Shown piece after piece: positions 11,601 to 23,605 of a DNA stretch of 64,000 bases. Positions within the stretch are counted from its first letter, which is position 1; each line of letters begins with the position of its first letter. Position numbers and translations under genes: made by a program. The stretch is from assembly GCA_011800805.1 (NCBI GenBank), contig MPNW01000037.1:1007-65006 (forward strand), written 5' to 3'. The stretch comes from Hirudo medicinalis (taxonomy: Eukaryota; Annelida; Clitellata; Hirudinida; Hirudinidae). The notes under the pieces were generated by a model, which was not told the DNA's origin, did no database searches, and saw nothing but the letters and a program-made list of their open reading frames with translations.

Positions 11601-13642
11601 GCTAATTAACAGCTAATATTAGTTGAGTTATTCATTTCCTTCTTTAAAGACCACTGAGTTTACACACAAATTTTCAGAGATGACGACTATGAATTGAAAG
11701 CTGAAACTATGTCACGCAAGAGAAAGCTTAAATCTGAGGTTCATTCAGAATCAAAAAGGGGAAATAAAATTTTAAATGAATGTGGTGATGATGAAATAGA
11801 CCTCTTTGACAGAACCACAATCCACCCGGAATCTTATGGACTTGCATCTGAGTTAGTATTTGAATTTGGCTGAATTTTCTGAATTACTCTTATTTTGATA
11901 TGGTAAAATAACTGCAATTACTATTTGTTTGAAATTTAAATTGAGATAATTCCAACTTTCAAACAAATGTTCTGCATAAAGGAATTTGCTTATGGTTGAT
12001 ATGATCGTAAAATGTTTTTTATATATATTTTTTCATTGTAAACTGGGGCTTTATAATATATTCAGCTCAAATCACTTGATTGGCTGCTTAAGAGTTTTAT
12101 TACATTCTAACTCTAATTGAACATAGTAATATATGTGCTACATAACGTAATAATAACTTACTCAGATTTTGCAATAAGTTAGTCTATCTTATTATTTATT
12201 AATAATATAAAGTGTATTTATATAGCACCAGGGTTAGGGTTAGGCATAAGCATCAGGTCTGCTTAGAATTATATAGCATTAAGCACAGACTGCCAGGTGT
12301 GCTTTGTGGCAGTATAAGCTGGGTTGAAAACATGCCTAACAACTGTTGCTTTCATGTAACTAGCAGGAATACAACTTCCACCTGCCTGCCAGACGTTCAC
12401 TCATATCTCAATTTGTCGAGAGCTAACATGGTGTTGAAAACATGCCAAATATTATTTTCTACAATTATTTTGCATTTATTCACCTCCAAGATTATAACAA
12501 TGTGCTTATCCTTTTTTTTTTTTCAAATCAAGGCTTCTGAAAAAGGTTGGTCTTGCCAAAAGTGACATAGGCAGACCTCACTTTATTGATACTCTATCAA
12601 AGTTTAAGGAATCAGGTAAAGGTTGCATTAAATGTTTTAAATTGTTGAGTGATAAAGTTTGTAAGTTTCTAAATGGTTGGGCAAGTTAAGGGATAACTGG
12701 CTTTTAGTCTTTTTGAGCTATTATTGTTTCCCAGGTCAAATAAATACAAATATAAGATATGAAAATGTTTATTCCATTTGAAATATATTTTGTGGCCAAT
12801 AATTGCTTATAGCAAAAAGAAAATCTGTTAATAAACTCAATATGTTTAGACCTTTCAAATATGTCAGAGGTATTGGACACTTGTGTGAATACTCTCCAGC
12901 AGATTGTTGAAAGTCTAAAAAAAGTTCAAGACTATGACATCAGAGATGGTGAGGAATCTATTTTTGAATTATGATTTATTTTCTACTCGTTTTTGTGGCA
13001 AATCATGTAAATTTCTAAGCGAATGTAATATAAAGGCTTGAACTATTTACAAGTTTTTAGCATGAACACTAGATACAAACTTTTAAGTTGAGTAATTGTT
13101 ATTGTAGTAATGCTGTGATAGTAATGAACTGTATTAATATCATCACTTTCTTTATCCTTTATGCAAGGAATAACTAACTCTTAGCAAAATTTAAAGCAAT
13201 GAGTAACTTAAATGTGTAAAATGTAAAATAAGACTTAAGATCAAATACAATTATATTATCATATCACGAGCTATGATAAAGAGTACTACACTGCTAAAGT
13301 GATAATCACCAGATTACTTGCAATTTAATATTTGTAATGAAATTTGAATTTTATTTAACAATCTTGATCGACATCAGAGCACAGTCAGCCGGTCTTCAGA
13401 AGCTCTGTGACAGAGATGAAGGACATCCGGGCAGGACAAAACTTGACAGGACGAGTGACAAATGTCACAGACTTTGGTACATTTGTTGACATTGGAGTGG
13501 AGGCAGATGGATTTATCCACAAATCCGCAATTCCCCAAAATGCTCCTTGCTTCTGCCTTGGCATGAGGCTCTCCGTGCAGGTTTTAGCATTGATACAAAC
13601 AGAAAGAGAATTGCTCTGAGGCTCAGTAGCATGCCTCTATAA
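5649..13642 (+). CDS. SRBD1: SRBD1, Tex-like S1 RNA-binding protein
   Basis: Homologue of bacterial Tex (773 aa in E. coli) and human SRBD1. Nineteen coding exons: 5649-5656, 5724-5801, 6116-6229, 6580-6697, 6942-7080, 7510-7606, 8351-8486, 8672-8871, 9149-9346, 9554-9653, 9889-9996, 10560-10651, 10890-10972, 11038-11144, 11381-11545, 11678-11851, 12533-12615, 12850-12948, 13378-13642. All phases match and the total is 788 codons. Seen in order: Tex N-terminal helices ([13 protein letters not shown]), an RNase-H-like YqgF domain ([13 protein letters not shown]), helix-hairpin-helix region ([15 protein letters not shown] [25 protein letters not shown]) and a C-terminal S1 domain ([17 protein letters not shown]). 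Two single-base problems offset each other: an extra T in the run at 9180-9183 and a missing base near 13585. Read literally the last exon stops at 13619; the conserved ending NRKRIALRL lies one frame over and stops at 13642. Function in animals is poorly known. Confidence 0.93.
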
Positions 13643-13900
13643 TCCCTACAACTCCTGAGAGTTTGCAAGGATTTACATACATTTGAAAAAAATTTATATT
13701 TTGCTTTCTATACACTTTCTTCTCAAGAGTCATTGACAAAAACGTTCTTATTTTATTTATTGGATAAATAATAATTTCTAGCCAGTCAACAGTGGTGAGA
13801 TTTTTTTAGAATTTAAAGGTATGAAATTTTAGGAACTGTGTCTGATTGTGCATTAAAAACATCAGATTGTAGGGGAGTGCACAAAATTCACGTTTTGTGA
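13643..13900. other. Tail-to-tail spacer between SRBD1 and TEX9
   Basis: The two converging genes are only 258 bp apart, so their 3' untranslated regions and polyadenylation sites must share this stretch. It is AT-rich and has no other feature. Confidence 0.5.
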
Positions 13901-16900
13901 TCAGTTTGGATTGTGGCTTGTCTTCTTCCATTCAAAGATTTGTGCCAATTCTTCCTCTGTAAATAGGATCTTTGCAGCCTCCGTGTGAATCTGGCAATTT
14001 AATAATGTCTGATTTAAAGTATTCAACAGCATTTCAATGTTCATTGTTGGAGATAATTAGCAGAACATAACTTCACGAATTTATTTTGCAATCGCAAGCA
14101 ATCTGCAGCCTATGCAAGTGATGGGTACAATGTTGTAAGACATGGTTAGAGCTCCACTGAAGCAAATTTATAAATTTAATTCTATATTCTCAAAAATACT
14201 CTGCAATAAAATGCATTGCAATGCTGCAGTAAATTCATGGGGGAGCTTGTAATGACTTGTGCATGATTAAAAACAAACAGCGAAACAAGCAACAACCTGT
14301 TGCCTCTTGCAGACATTGATTAATTTCAATTGTTTTTTGACAACTTCAGAAAGGTCATTCTTCTCCTTTTCCAAATTCTTCTTTGAAGCCATGAGCTCGC
14401 CAATTAGCTTCCTGTCTGACTCTTGGGCTTCCTATGTGTGAATATTCCAAGTTGTAGTTTCATAAACCTTTGTAGAACAATCATAAAATGCTTGATGCCG
14501 AGGCATACAGGGAAATGCAAGCTAGGTTCTAAACAATGCATTGTGACCTTTTTGCATTGCAAAGAGCCTTGCAAACCAGCTTGCACTTGAAGGAAAAAAC
14601 ATTTTATCACTGTGAATATAATGTATACAGTAGTAACCACGTACAAATTCCACATAAAAACATTAAAAAAAAATTTTTTTCATTGCTATGAAGTTATGTG
14701 AAGGGCTTCAAGTTGAATGAATGAATGTTAGACAATCTTTAGGATAGCAAGTCCATCAATGGACCTCAAGGCCACCGAATAGGTGCTTCTTCAGAATCAT
14801 TTTGAAGCCTTCAATAGTAACTGCAGGTGTGACCTCTGGTGGAAGTTGATTCCAGGTCAAGTTCTTGCAACTAAGTGTCTTTATCAATCTGGATATTGAA
14901 TGCAGCACTTCAAATGAGGAGTATCAAAGGAGAATGATGATGTCCACATGAGAAAAGTGAGAAGCCAAAAGAATGGCTATCGGCATTACTTGAATGACAT
15001 CCTGAAGAGATGTATTAGAAGAAACTCATTGGTAAGAAAGTTTACCTTCATCTCTGCCCGAAGATGATCCAGCTGACTTTTATATTTGTTGCATTCCTCA
15101 ATTGCTCTATTGATTTTGACATCTTGGTTGGTGTGCCAAACATTCTTTTGTCTCTCCGACTTCCTCATAGATTCCAACTCCTGAATCAGAATGGTGCTTG
15201 ATTTTCTCTTCCAAGGCAGTTTATTTTAGTTTTAAAACTTAACTTAAGATTCATATTATCAACAAATGTCTCAGATGCCTCTGATATCAAGCTTTAGGCC
15301 AAATATATTAACGGATCACAGAACTGTTTTCCAATTTATAAATGCTCTTCTGACCTTTTTGGAGGCAAGGAGTTGGGCCTCGAGGCTTGCATTAGTTTCC
15401 TTCAATCCATCATTCATTTTTTTCAGCTTTTCTGAGTGATTCTCTATAGTTGATGTGACTTTTTGCAATTTCACTCTGTTTTCCTCAGATTCCTTAAATT
15501 TTGATTGCGATGTCCTCAGATTGGAGTCCTAGGAATAATTTTAGTTTAGAATTAAATTTTGATTGCTGTTGTACAGTAATTTAAAGGAATTGTGTGTAAA
15601 TTCAAATAATGAATTGCTGCACTTTCAACACAGTTTAATTAACTCAACCAATATGATAACAGTGATTTAGTCACCTTTATTCTGAGATCATTGTATGTTT
15701 TCTTCAGCTCTTCTTGCAGAGCTTTCACTTGAGCTCTCAAGAACCTCAGTTGGGTTTCTAGTTTAAATAATATCATTACACGTAATGCATAAATTCATAA
15801 TTAATCAAGTAAAAATATGTATAACTAAAAATTCAAATATGTATCTGCATCTGCGTCTGGATCATATATTTTAGTGTGCTGAAACAGCATTTCATTGCAT
15901 GAAGGTTAGATCAATTAAATAAAAAAAAAGTCATTAGCAAAGCAGGAACAGGTGACATAGAAAGCACCAAATTGTACTTAGAAATGGGAGAAATGTTAAA
16001 TGTGTGTGTAAAAATATATTAAATGTATTATAAATTGAAATTACTGCTTGTTTCTTATTCCATTTTGCTTGCTTTTGAATAAAATAAATATGCTACAATC
16101 TTATAACAGACAAATGGGCATTTATATTGCCATATAGCTATAGGGAAGGTAAGCTACCTGATGTCATCTGTCTGGTTGATGAGAAAACAGTATGGTCATC
16201 TTCGCTGACACTATGATCCTCCTCACTGCTGGCTTCAAGTTCCTCTTCATTTTGTTTGCAAAATGTTCTAACAGAAATAAAGGCATAATTTTTTAATAAA
16301 ACAAATAAATTGAATTATTGTTTAAATTACTTTTTATTTTGACATACTTTCATCTAATTTCTGCTTTAAGTGCATCTTAGAAATACATACTTTTTAGGGT
16401 AAAGTCCCTTGTCATTTGGTGCTGTTTGAGGCCTCGTTAGTGATTCTTGCTGCTTTGCTACCTTGATTTTCTGTTGGAAAACATGCAACCTGGTCTAGTT
16501 ATGAGACTAAAAGATATGTAAGAGCTACTTTATAACATTATCAGCAAGACTTTAATATAAACAAAAATCACATAAGAACCACTGTGGATGAAACACAGGT
16601 TGCTGAACTGTAAAATAAGTTGCATGTTAAATTTATCTTTGTTTTTTCTACATTGAATCATTACGAAATTTATTTACTTAATGCTGTCTTTGTGAGTAGT
16701 AGACAGCTTAACTGGCCTTTGCATGAATTTTTCATGATTTTCCTGAAAAGAAAGTGATGTAATGTAAATGATGTGATAATTAAAATATTTGAAAACGCCA
16801 TAACTAGAAATAGCTATAACTTCTTACAAACAACTCTACTGCTTTTCTAAGTATGTTCCCTCTTTTTGTTTCAAGTTGATCATTTAGTTTCCTAAAATAT

Positions 16901-17356
16901 TAATTTCCTTTTAAAATTGATTATGCACTTTAAAAGAAAGTTCAAAATCAACAGCAAGCACCAAACCTGAACTCTTCCTCCCTACAATCAAAATCGGTTC
17001 CATTACCAGCCCTCTCCTTGTTCATCTTGTTCTCGTCCTCTTGATGAGTGGTGAGCGTGTGGGAGAGGGGCACGTATCGCTAAGGAAGCTTTTTTGACTG
17101 CAGACAATAGAATTAAAATTTAAATAATAGCCAAGTTACTATTAATCAATAATAAATAAATTACAAGCAGTGAAAATGTTTTTTTTACAAGAATTAATTA
17201 AAAGATTACAAACAAATTAGTTTTCATTAGTTTTTGTTATAATTAAAAACATTACGCATAAACAATGATATTACTTACAAATACATTTTCATTGCAGTAG
17301 TTATTGCATTGTGTATATTGTTTACGACGGTTTGTGGTCGGTTCGTCTTCTGTCAT
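13901..17356 (-). CDS. TEX9: TEX9 coiled-coil protein
   Basis: Homologue of testis-expressed protein 9, a coiled-coil protein linked to ciliated and spermatogenic cells. Exons read right to left: 17356-17279, 17079-16967, 16891-16828, 16742-16678, then about 16473-16393, 16267-16160, 15762-15673, 15530-15354, 15181-15046, then 14431-14297 and 13990-13901. Conserved blocks: a short N-terminal segment (DCREEEFRKLNDQLETK), an acidic middle, ETQLRFLRAQVKALQEELKK, a central heptad region (INRAIEECNKYKSQLDHLR), and the family signature VVKKQLKLINVCKRQ followed by HTEAAKILFTEEELAQIFEW. I base the assignment on the C-terminal block, which closely follows vertebrate TEX9. The junction between exons 4 and 5 does not keep phase as I read it, so a small exon or an indel is missed there. 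It lies head-to-head with RAB40. Confidence 0.88.
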
Positions 17357-17545
17357 TAATTGCAATGTAGTTTGAGCGCATGACTATCGTTATTTATAAA
17401 TACTAGTTTTGATGTATTCACCGCTAATGAATGATTTTTGGACCGGACTGCTTTCTCATTAAAATGCTCTGAAGAGTTCTGAAACTGTTTCGTATGATCA
17501 TCTATTGAATCGTTACAGAGATAACAAAACCAATTCTAAAAAATT
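17357..17545. promoter_or_regulatory. Bidirectional promoter TEX9 / RAB40
   Basis: The TEX9 and RAB40 start codons are 189 bp apart on opposite strands. Both leaders and both promoters must fit in this stretch unless an upstream untranslated exon exists. It is locally less AT-rich than the introns around it. Confidence 0.6.
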
Positions 17546-20234
17546 ATGGCCATGTCATCCCTGCAAAGGACAGCTGGAGGTGGAAATTTTACTCTGGCCA
17601 CCGCATCAAACTCTACTTCAACTCTAAGCAGATCTAAACCTTATGATTATTTGTTAAAGTTTTTGCTAGTGGGCGATAGTGACGTTGGGAAAGAAGAGAT
17701 TCTGAGTGGCTTGCTTGATGGCTCAACTGAATCCCCTTATGGATACTCGAATGGTGTTTTACTTTGTTAAACCCTTGTTGAGTTGACTTTAAAATATGTT
17801 GATTGCTTTATTTAATGCATTGGGCCATATTTTGCCTAAATTTGCACAAGATTAATAATTGTCTAATTGAGGTTGATTTAAAATGGAAAATATGTGGGGG
17901 TGTAGTCTCAATAGTCCTAAATTATAAATAATAGCAGTGGTTTAAGTACCAATATTTTTAACCAAAAGTGAGCACTGAAGTTACAGTGAACTTGGAATTA
18001 CAAGGACTTTATTAAACATGACTTAATGATGAGCACGGATATTAATAAATATGTGATGGTTATTGTCTTACCTTATTGCTAGATGAGTATTGAAAGGCTT
18101 GCATTCCACTTATTAAAGTGTATAAAGTCATACAGTTGTATTAGACAGCCATGTGGATTAGTTACTAAATGCAATATGAATCCTGCACTTTTTAATAATA
18201 TTTTTGAGTAATATGCTATGAGTACTGATGACTAAAATGTGCTTGATTAAATTTTCTTAGGTATTGCCTACAAAACCACCACAATCCTCCTGGACGGAAA
18301 ACGAGTCAAGTTGCAACTTTGGTGAGCATAACTTGGATTTTACAGAAGCTGAATGGAGAGATTCTTAGCTTAGTCATTGTCACAAAGGAAATATCTTTAT
18401 ACAAATAAGTTTAAAATAAATATGTATTTAAAGTAGCCATTGGTTTATTAAACCATGATGTTCACATATTTCTGAGATTATGTTCTTATTTTATTAAGTC
18501 GCATTCATATTTTTTAAGAACATATGTTTGAGAATGCATTTTTATATCAGGGATACGTCAGGCCAGGGACGGTTTTGCACAATTTTTAGATCTTACTCCA
18601 GAGGAGCACAAGTGAGTTTGACAATATTTATTTGTATAACAACTTTATTCATTATAATTGTTTTCCCATGTATTTCTCAAAAGTGTGAATCTTTAACTTG
18701 AGATTTTGGATAACAGAAAATTTATGCTAATTCTGTTAAAGGCTTGAAATAAACCAAGTTATTGAACATGCTTAAAATTTGTTCTTATCTGGAGATATGT
18801 GTTTACAAATAAAATACTAAATTTGGTTAAAATATAAAAGTTCATTGTTTGATAAAATAAAAAGTTATTGCTTACAAACAATCAAAAATGGAAGAAAGCA
18901 AAACTGAGCCAGAAACTGGCAATTCAGACTTGACATTGTAATTCATTTGCTTTGTACATATTGAAGCAACTGGATCCAGAAAAAGTGAAAAAGGTAGATC
19001 CTTTGCAATGGGGATTTGGAAGACATCGTAAACATGGACACATAAAAATGCTACATAAATATATATTTGTTGTACCAATCATGGTCTACACTGTGACAGT
19101 ACTTTGTTTATCAACAATTGAAACTTAATGCATTGTTCTCAGTAACCAGAATTCTTTAAAAAACACCTCTTGTTTGTTGGCTAATCAATATCTATGCTAT
19201 TTGGTAAAAGTGCTTATTTCCATTTTGTTGTTATGCTACTAAGGCATTTTTCTGTTTTGGATTGGCCCCGTAAAAGAACTACATTCAGTACTGTCATTAT
19301 GAACTAAATCAGTTCCAAAAATGTTTTCCCTCAAGTCTTTTTTTTTTCTGAATGCATTTGATAAATAATTAACTTATCCAATTTTCTTTTTTTTTTTAAA
19401 GAAATTAACTGATAATTCTGCAAATAACTCAGGGCATCTTGCTTGTTTATGACATCACGAACAGATGGTCTTTTGATGGAATTGGGAGGTGGATCAAAGA
19501 AATTGAGGAAGTAATTCCATTCTTTCATTAGCTATTTTATATACATTTAACGACATTACTATTGAGTAATGGCTATCTTTAAATTTTTGTCGCAAATTCA
19601 TCTTGTAAACTATAAACATAATTATGATTACAATTTACTGAATTCACCCATGCAATGCATTAATAATCATGCACTTGCAATCACTTGTTCTTATAGCATG
19701 CTCCAGGAGTTCCAAAAATTCTAATTGGGAACAGATGCCACTTGGCCTACAAAAGGGAGGTCAGTGAGCTATTGGCAGAGGAATATGCTTTGAGGCACGA
19801 TATGGCCTTTTTTGAGGTCAGCCCCCTCTGTGACTTCAATGTCATAGAGTCCCTCATGGAACTGAGCCGTGTTGCTCTCAAGAGAAATGGCATGAGTCGC
19901 ATTTGGGGAGTTGGCAAAGGTTCTCTTTTGTTTCATAGCATCATACAAAATTTACAAAATTCACCGTGATGGCTAAGTTGATGTTCTCCATTCAGTGCTG
20001 AGCCTGCAGGAGCTTTGCTGCCGAACAATAGCCAATCAAACCACAATTTATGGAGTAGAACTACTCCCGCTGCCCACATCTCTTAAGAGTCATCTAAAGT
20101 CCTACCTGGCTTCTAACCGTACCCATCCCCGGTCACAGAGCTTCCACCACCCACGAATGGGCTTAGGGCACAAACTCCGAAGACACAAAATCATTCGACC
20201 ATCAGACACCCCCATAGGTTGCAGCATCAGCTAG
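17546..20234 (+). CDS. RAB40: RAB40-type GTPase with SOCS box
   Basis: Atypical Rab that recruits a Cullin-5 ubiquitin ligase through its SOCS box. Six exons (17546-17753, 18261-18321, 18551-18611, 19433-19510, 19697-19919, 19996-20234) in phase give 289 residues; human RAB40 paralogues are about 278. The G domain shows the degenerate P-loop GDSDVGKEE (Glu where Ser/Thr normally binds magnesium), [12 protein letters not shown] (switch II) and GNRCHLA in place of NKxD, all typical of RAB40. The SOCS box begins [11 protein letters not shown] and continues [15 protein letters not shown]. The protein ends CSIS, a possible prenylation site. A 25-residue Ser/Thr/Gly-rich extension precedes the G domain. 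The assignment is firm because of the Rab-SOCS fusion; the exact paralogue is not defined outside vertebrates. Confidence 0.95.
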
Positions 20235-20912
20235 TCTTCAGTTTTGGGGTTTTTCCCATAAAATGTTTGAGATTCCCCATCTTCGAAGGTTTGCCATTGC
20301 AAATCATGCTAGTCCCATCAACATTTCCACTAACTGCAATGCCCCACTGTCTACTGTGCTAGGATTTTCATTTTACATGAAGAGATCATTAAAATGGGAA
20401 AAGGCGGGGATTCAAAAACAACTGTTGGCACTTTGAGATCTCTTAAGTGGTTTAATTTAATCTGTTTAAATTAAATGTTTAATTTAGCTGGTGTATTATA
20501 TTATATGTTTAATTTCCTTAATTTGCATGAATTATTGGTTGGTCAAGCAATTGGTTTTGCTTTTGCATTTTTTTAGTTTTTGTTATCCCATTATGTTTGA
20601 CAATCATTTGCAAAATAAAAAGAAAACTCATGTTAAGAAGCTGAATTTTGCTTTCATGAAAATTTCATCTTAGTCTAGATAGAGCTAATCAAAACTTTTA
20701 AATTTATAATTAAATATGAAACAAATGCTTTAAGGATCAAAATCACAAAACTGCAGATACTTGTGTTCAAGAAGCAGAAGCACCACACAGACCATTGCAG
20801 TTATTGAATAAAAGCAAGTTTTATTATAGGGCAATGTCAACATCACACTGATACTTTTGGTTAAATCAGAGATTAGCCCAGATGCATGAAAAAGCTTAAG
20901 GCAGCATTGTTT
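20235..20912. other. Converging 3' regions of RAB40 and DJ-1
   Basis: AT-rich 3' untranslated sequence and spacer between two tail-to-tail genes. A 60-codon ATG ORF at 20491-20673 is hydrophobic and AT-driven; it shows no domain and is left out. Confidence 0.4.
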
Positions 20913-22389
20913 TCATTTGAGCAAGAGAGGCTCTTCTACTGCATCCCTTCCTTCTTTTCCAACCAATTTTTCAAGTATTGTGAGGGCAAACTCAAATGAG
21001 GTTCCTGGACCACGACTAGTGATGATTTTTCCATCAGACACAACCCTTTCTGTACTGTATTGATATCCTGTTCATTTGACATTAATCAGTTATCAAAGGT
21101 TGGCCATAGTAGAGGTGCAATGCTGCTACACAAATTCCTCTCATTGATATTTTGTGTAGCGTATTCCCAGGCTGCCTTACAACTCGTTATGGCTGTAGTC
21201 AAATGGTCTTAATAATATTAATTTTTTTTAGAGTAACAACGGGTAAAAAAATTATACTTAAGCATTTACCAGCATCATTGAGTTTTTGCTCAAAACTTGG
21301 ATAAGAGGTGACTTTCTTTCCTGAGGCAATTTTGTGAGCTGCCATGGCTATTGGGGCTTAAATATAACAAAAAGAATAAGCTTAACATATATAAAAAAAA
21401 AATATTTATGCTCAAGTCCAAAATTGAAATGTCGCAGAAATGCCTATAATATAAAACAAAAAATATATGTGCATGATTGTCTGTCCCAAGAACTCTCAAA
21501 TGGTGAACGTTAGCGACTTGAAATTTAGACATCATTCTCTATGCCATTCGTAGATCAACTGTGCTATTTTCAATTGTCAACCTTTCCAACATTCATCTTT
21601 TTCTAAATTGCTTACAAGCTTTAAACTGGAGAGCCACTGGAAGCAAGGAGCATTGTGCTCCTGCATGGTCTAATGTTTAAGACTTTGCCTCTCACAATGG
21701 CAACATGAATTTGAATTCTGCTGCAGGAGAACCATCCTAATCACCCAGTTCTTTGAGGGCAAGTAGCTGGCTCAATTTGAAGGATGTAAATAGTAGAAAG
21801 TCTCTAAAATTCAATCAAACCTGCACAAATGCATGCAATTAATCCATCCCTCTTTTCCTGCTTTTTGAGTAGTTCCCCAACCAAGTTTGACTGAAACAAA
21901 TTTGAATCTAGTTTTTAAAATGTTAAATTGCACACATAAATGCAAGGCATTTAATTAACATTATTGAGCCTTAGCGTTGACAAGACTAAGATGAAAGCCA
22001 TGATATTGGCTGATAAAATGATAAAGGCAAACCTTGGCAAGATTCTCTGCACCTTTTAGACCTCCTGGTAAAACGATCACATCAAAAGTTTTAGAAACAA
22101 CTTCAGAAAGAGATGCTCCAGGTTTTATGATGACATTTCTGCTGCATACAACTGGTTCTGACCCATGTAAGCCTGCAATAGTCACATCAATCTGCAAAAA
22201 CAAAATTTTAAATTGTGAACACTTTGTATGCTTAATGTGAAATGGGGAGGCGATATTATTGCAAAATAAATGAATGAAACAAATGAACCCATGCAAAATT
22301 CCTACTTTTCCTCTAGTCAAGACATCAGCAACAACAACCGTCTCGATTTCCTCGGCTCCCTCAGACAAGATAATAAGGGCACTGGGCAT
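20913..22389 (-). CDS. PARK7: DJ-1 / PARK7 protein
   Basis: DJ-1 family redox-sensing protein (protein deglycase and oxidative-stress roles are described for the family; cytosol and mitochondria). Five exons in phase (22389-22306, 22191-22033, 21890-21821, 21356-21270, 21067-20913) give 184 residues; human DJ-1 has 189. The N-terminus [17 protein letters not shown] holds the active-site Glu (residue 16); the nucleophilic Cys is residue 103 in [15 protein letters not shown], where the family usually has CAGP, so Gly is Ala here. It ends VEEPLLLK after the conserved [13 protein letters not shown] second Cys sits two residues before the nucleophile. The frame is open upstream to an ATG at 22554, adding a basic, Ser-rich stretch; I treat this as untranslated but it could be a targeting leader. 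Converges on RAB40. Confidence 0.95.
21640..21775 (+). mobile_element. tRNA-derived SINE family A, copy 1
   Basis: Lies in a DJ-1 intron. Shares with the copies at about 45340 and 50162 a tRNA-like body: CTCCTGCATGGTCTAATG (A-box-like), CCTCTCACAATGGCAACATG, a B-box-like segment ATTTGAATTC, then CTGCAGGAG complementary to the start. After it comes ATCCTAATC, the start of the shared tail. The complementary ends CTCCTGCA / TGCAGGAG change together between copies (CTCCCGCA / TTGCGGGAG at 50 kb). Confidence 0.7.
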
Positions 22390-22554
22390 ATTGTTGCGAA
22401 AATCGGCGAACTGATCAGTTGAGTCTGACCTAAACCAAGGGCCGAAAATGCTTAAACTGAACCGGGTCGAACGGAGCAACCGAGACCTTGTAAGTTGTAA
22501 AAAATTAAAGTCAGAGGTTGAACAAGAACTTTTTCTAAATAAAATATAAATCAT

Positions 22555-22935
22555 CTATTTAATTACATTCTAAAATTTGTGCGTTGAAAATATAATTATG
22601 TTTGAAGATATAAAAATGATACGGAGATAATAAAAGGCGCAGTATCTTTATGGTCGATTTTGATTTCCTTAGGTCGCAAATCGCTGATCCAACTTTTCTC
22701 CGAGTAATAACCATTAAATTATCAAAGGATATTTGGTGATATAGAGGTTAAGAATTACAATATGATATTTCTGACGTCGCAAATTTCAGGTCATCTACGT
22801 GTATGAAGTCATTTGTGATTCCTAATATTATTTACATTTAATGACATTTGACGTGTGTGCTGTAGGATCGCACATCCATCATAATCACGTGCTGATCCTA
22901 ACCCTATCAGCGATGACTGATCAGGCGCGCATCCT
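22555..22935. other. Intergenic upstream of DJ-1
   Basis: AT-rich upstream sequence that should include the DJ-1 promoter. No recognisable motif, gene or RNA. Confidence 0.35.
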
Positions 22936-23552
22936 TTGTTTGTGGACATCCTCCTTTGTCCTGACTGGCTATTTAAGAAGCTACGTCAGGACATTCTTTC
23001 CTCCGGCAACAATCAAGGACGTAAAGAGGATCATCGACCAAAATGTAATGGCAGACCAGATGGGAAGACAAAGGAAGAGAAGCACTATAAGCTAGTGGAG
23101 AAAAGAGTGTCGGTGAAGAGCAAGTTCCAATGTGCCTCAAGGAAGAAGGAGACTTTGATCTCTAAACTTCGTCTTGGAAAATGCGCTCTAAATCGACACC
23201 TCTTTAAGATGAGGCGTCACGCAGACGGTAAATGCCAAACCTGTCCTCAGGAAGATTTCCAGCATTTCCTAATGGAATGTCCGGCCCAATCAAGCCTGAG
23301 AAGAGCAATAAGGGAGAAAATAAATCCACTGGAGTTGAGTTCCATGCTTAGCAATACTGCTAGTGTGGAGCTAATATACCAGTGGATTTATAAAAACCGC
23401 CGAAATCTGATTTGACCATTTATCACGTTATGAACGTTGTTGTCGTCGTCATTGTTTGTTGCTTTTACCTTTTACTTTTTTTCTGTTGTCTTCGTTGTTG
23501 TCCTATTCATCACGTTATGCTGAGGACATTAATAAAATACTACTACTACATT
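22936..23552 (+). mobile_element. 3' end of a non-LTR retrotransposon (LINE), 5'-truncated
   Basis: An open frame from 22936 to 23415 (159 codons) ends in the zinc-finger-like C-terminus typical of LINE reverse transcriptase ORFs: LISKLRLGKCALNRHL, then CQTCPQEDFQHFLMECP (C-x2-C-x7-H-x4-C). No reverse transcriptase catalytic part precedes it, so the copy is 5'-truncated, as usual for target-primed insertions. The 3' untranslated part ends with AATAAAATACTACTACTACA, a short TAC-repeat tail of the kind several LINE clades carry instead of poly(A). Base composition is GC-richer than the surroundings. The clade cannot be assigned from this fragment. Confidence 0.8.
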
Positions 23553-23558
23553 CTTCCC

Positions 23559-23605
23559 TCGTCCTAATCATCTAGTAATGAAATGGACGTTAATTAACCA
23601 CACAT
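23559..23605 (+). mobile_element. SINE family A, tail fragment
   Basis: The segment CCTAATCATCTAGTAATG followed by AAATGGACGTTAATTAACCA matches the tail of the full SINE at 50240-50285. It abuts the LINE end just upstream, so either the SINE inserted at the LINE tail or both share a 3' end. Confidence 0.55.

Noticed and set aside
5649..13642. SRBD1 as a pseudogene because of two frameshifts
   Set aside because: All other exons, splice sites and phases are intact and the two shifts offset; assembly indels are the simpler cause.
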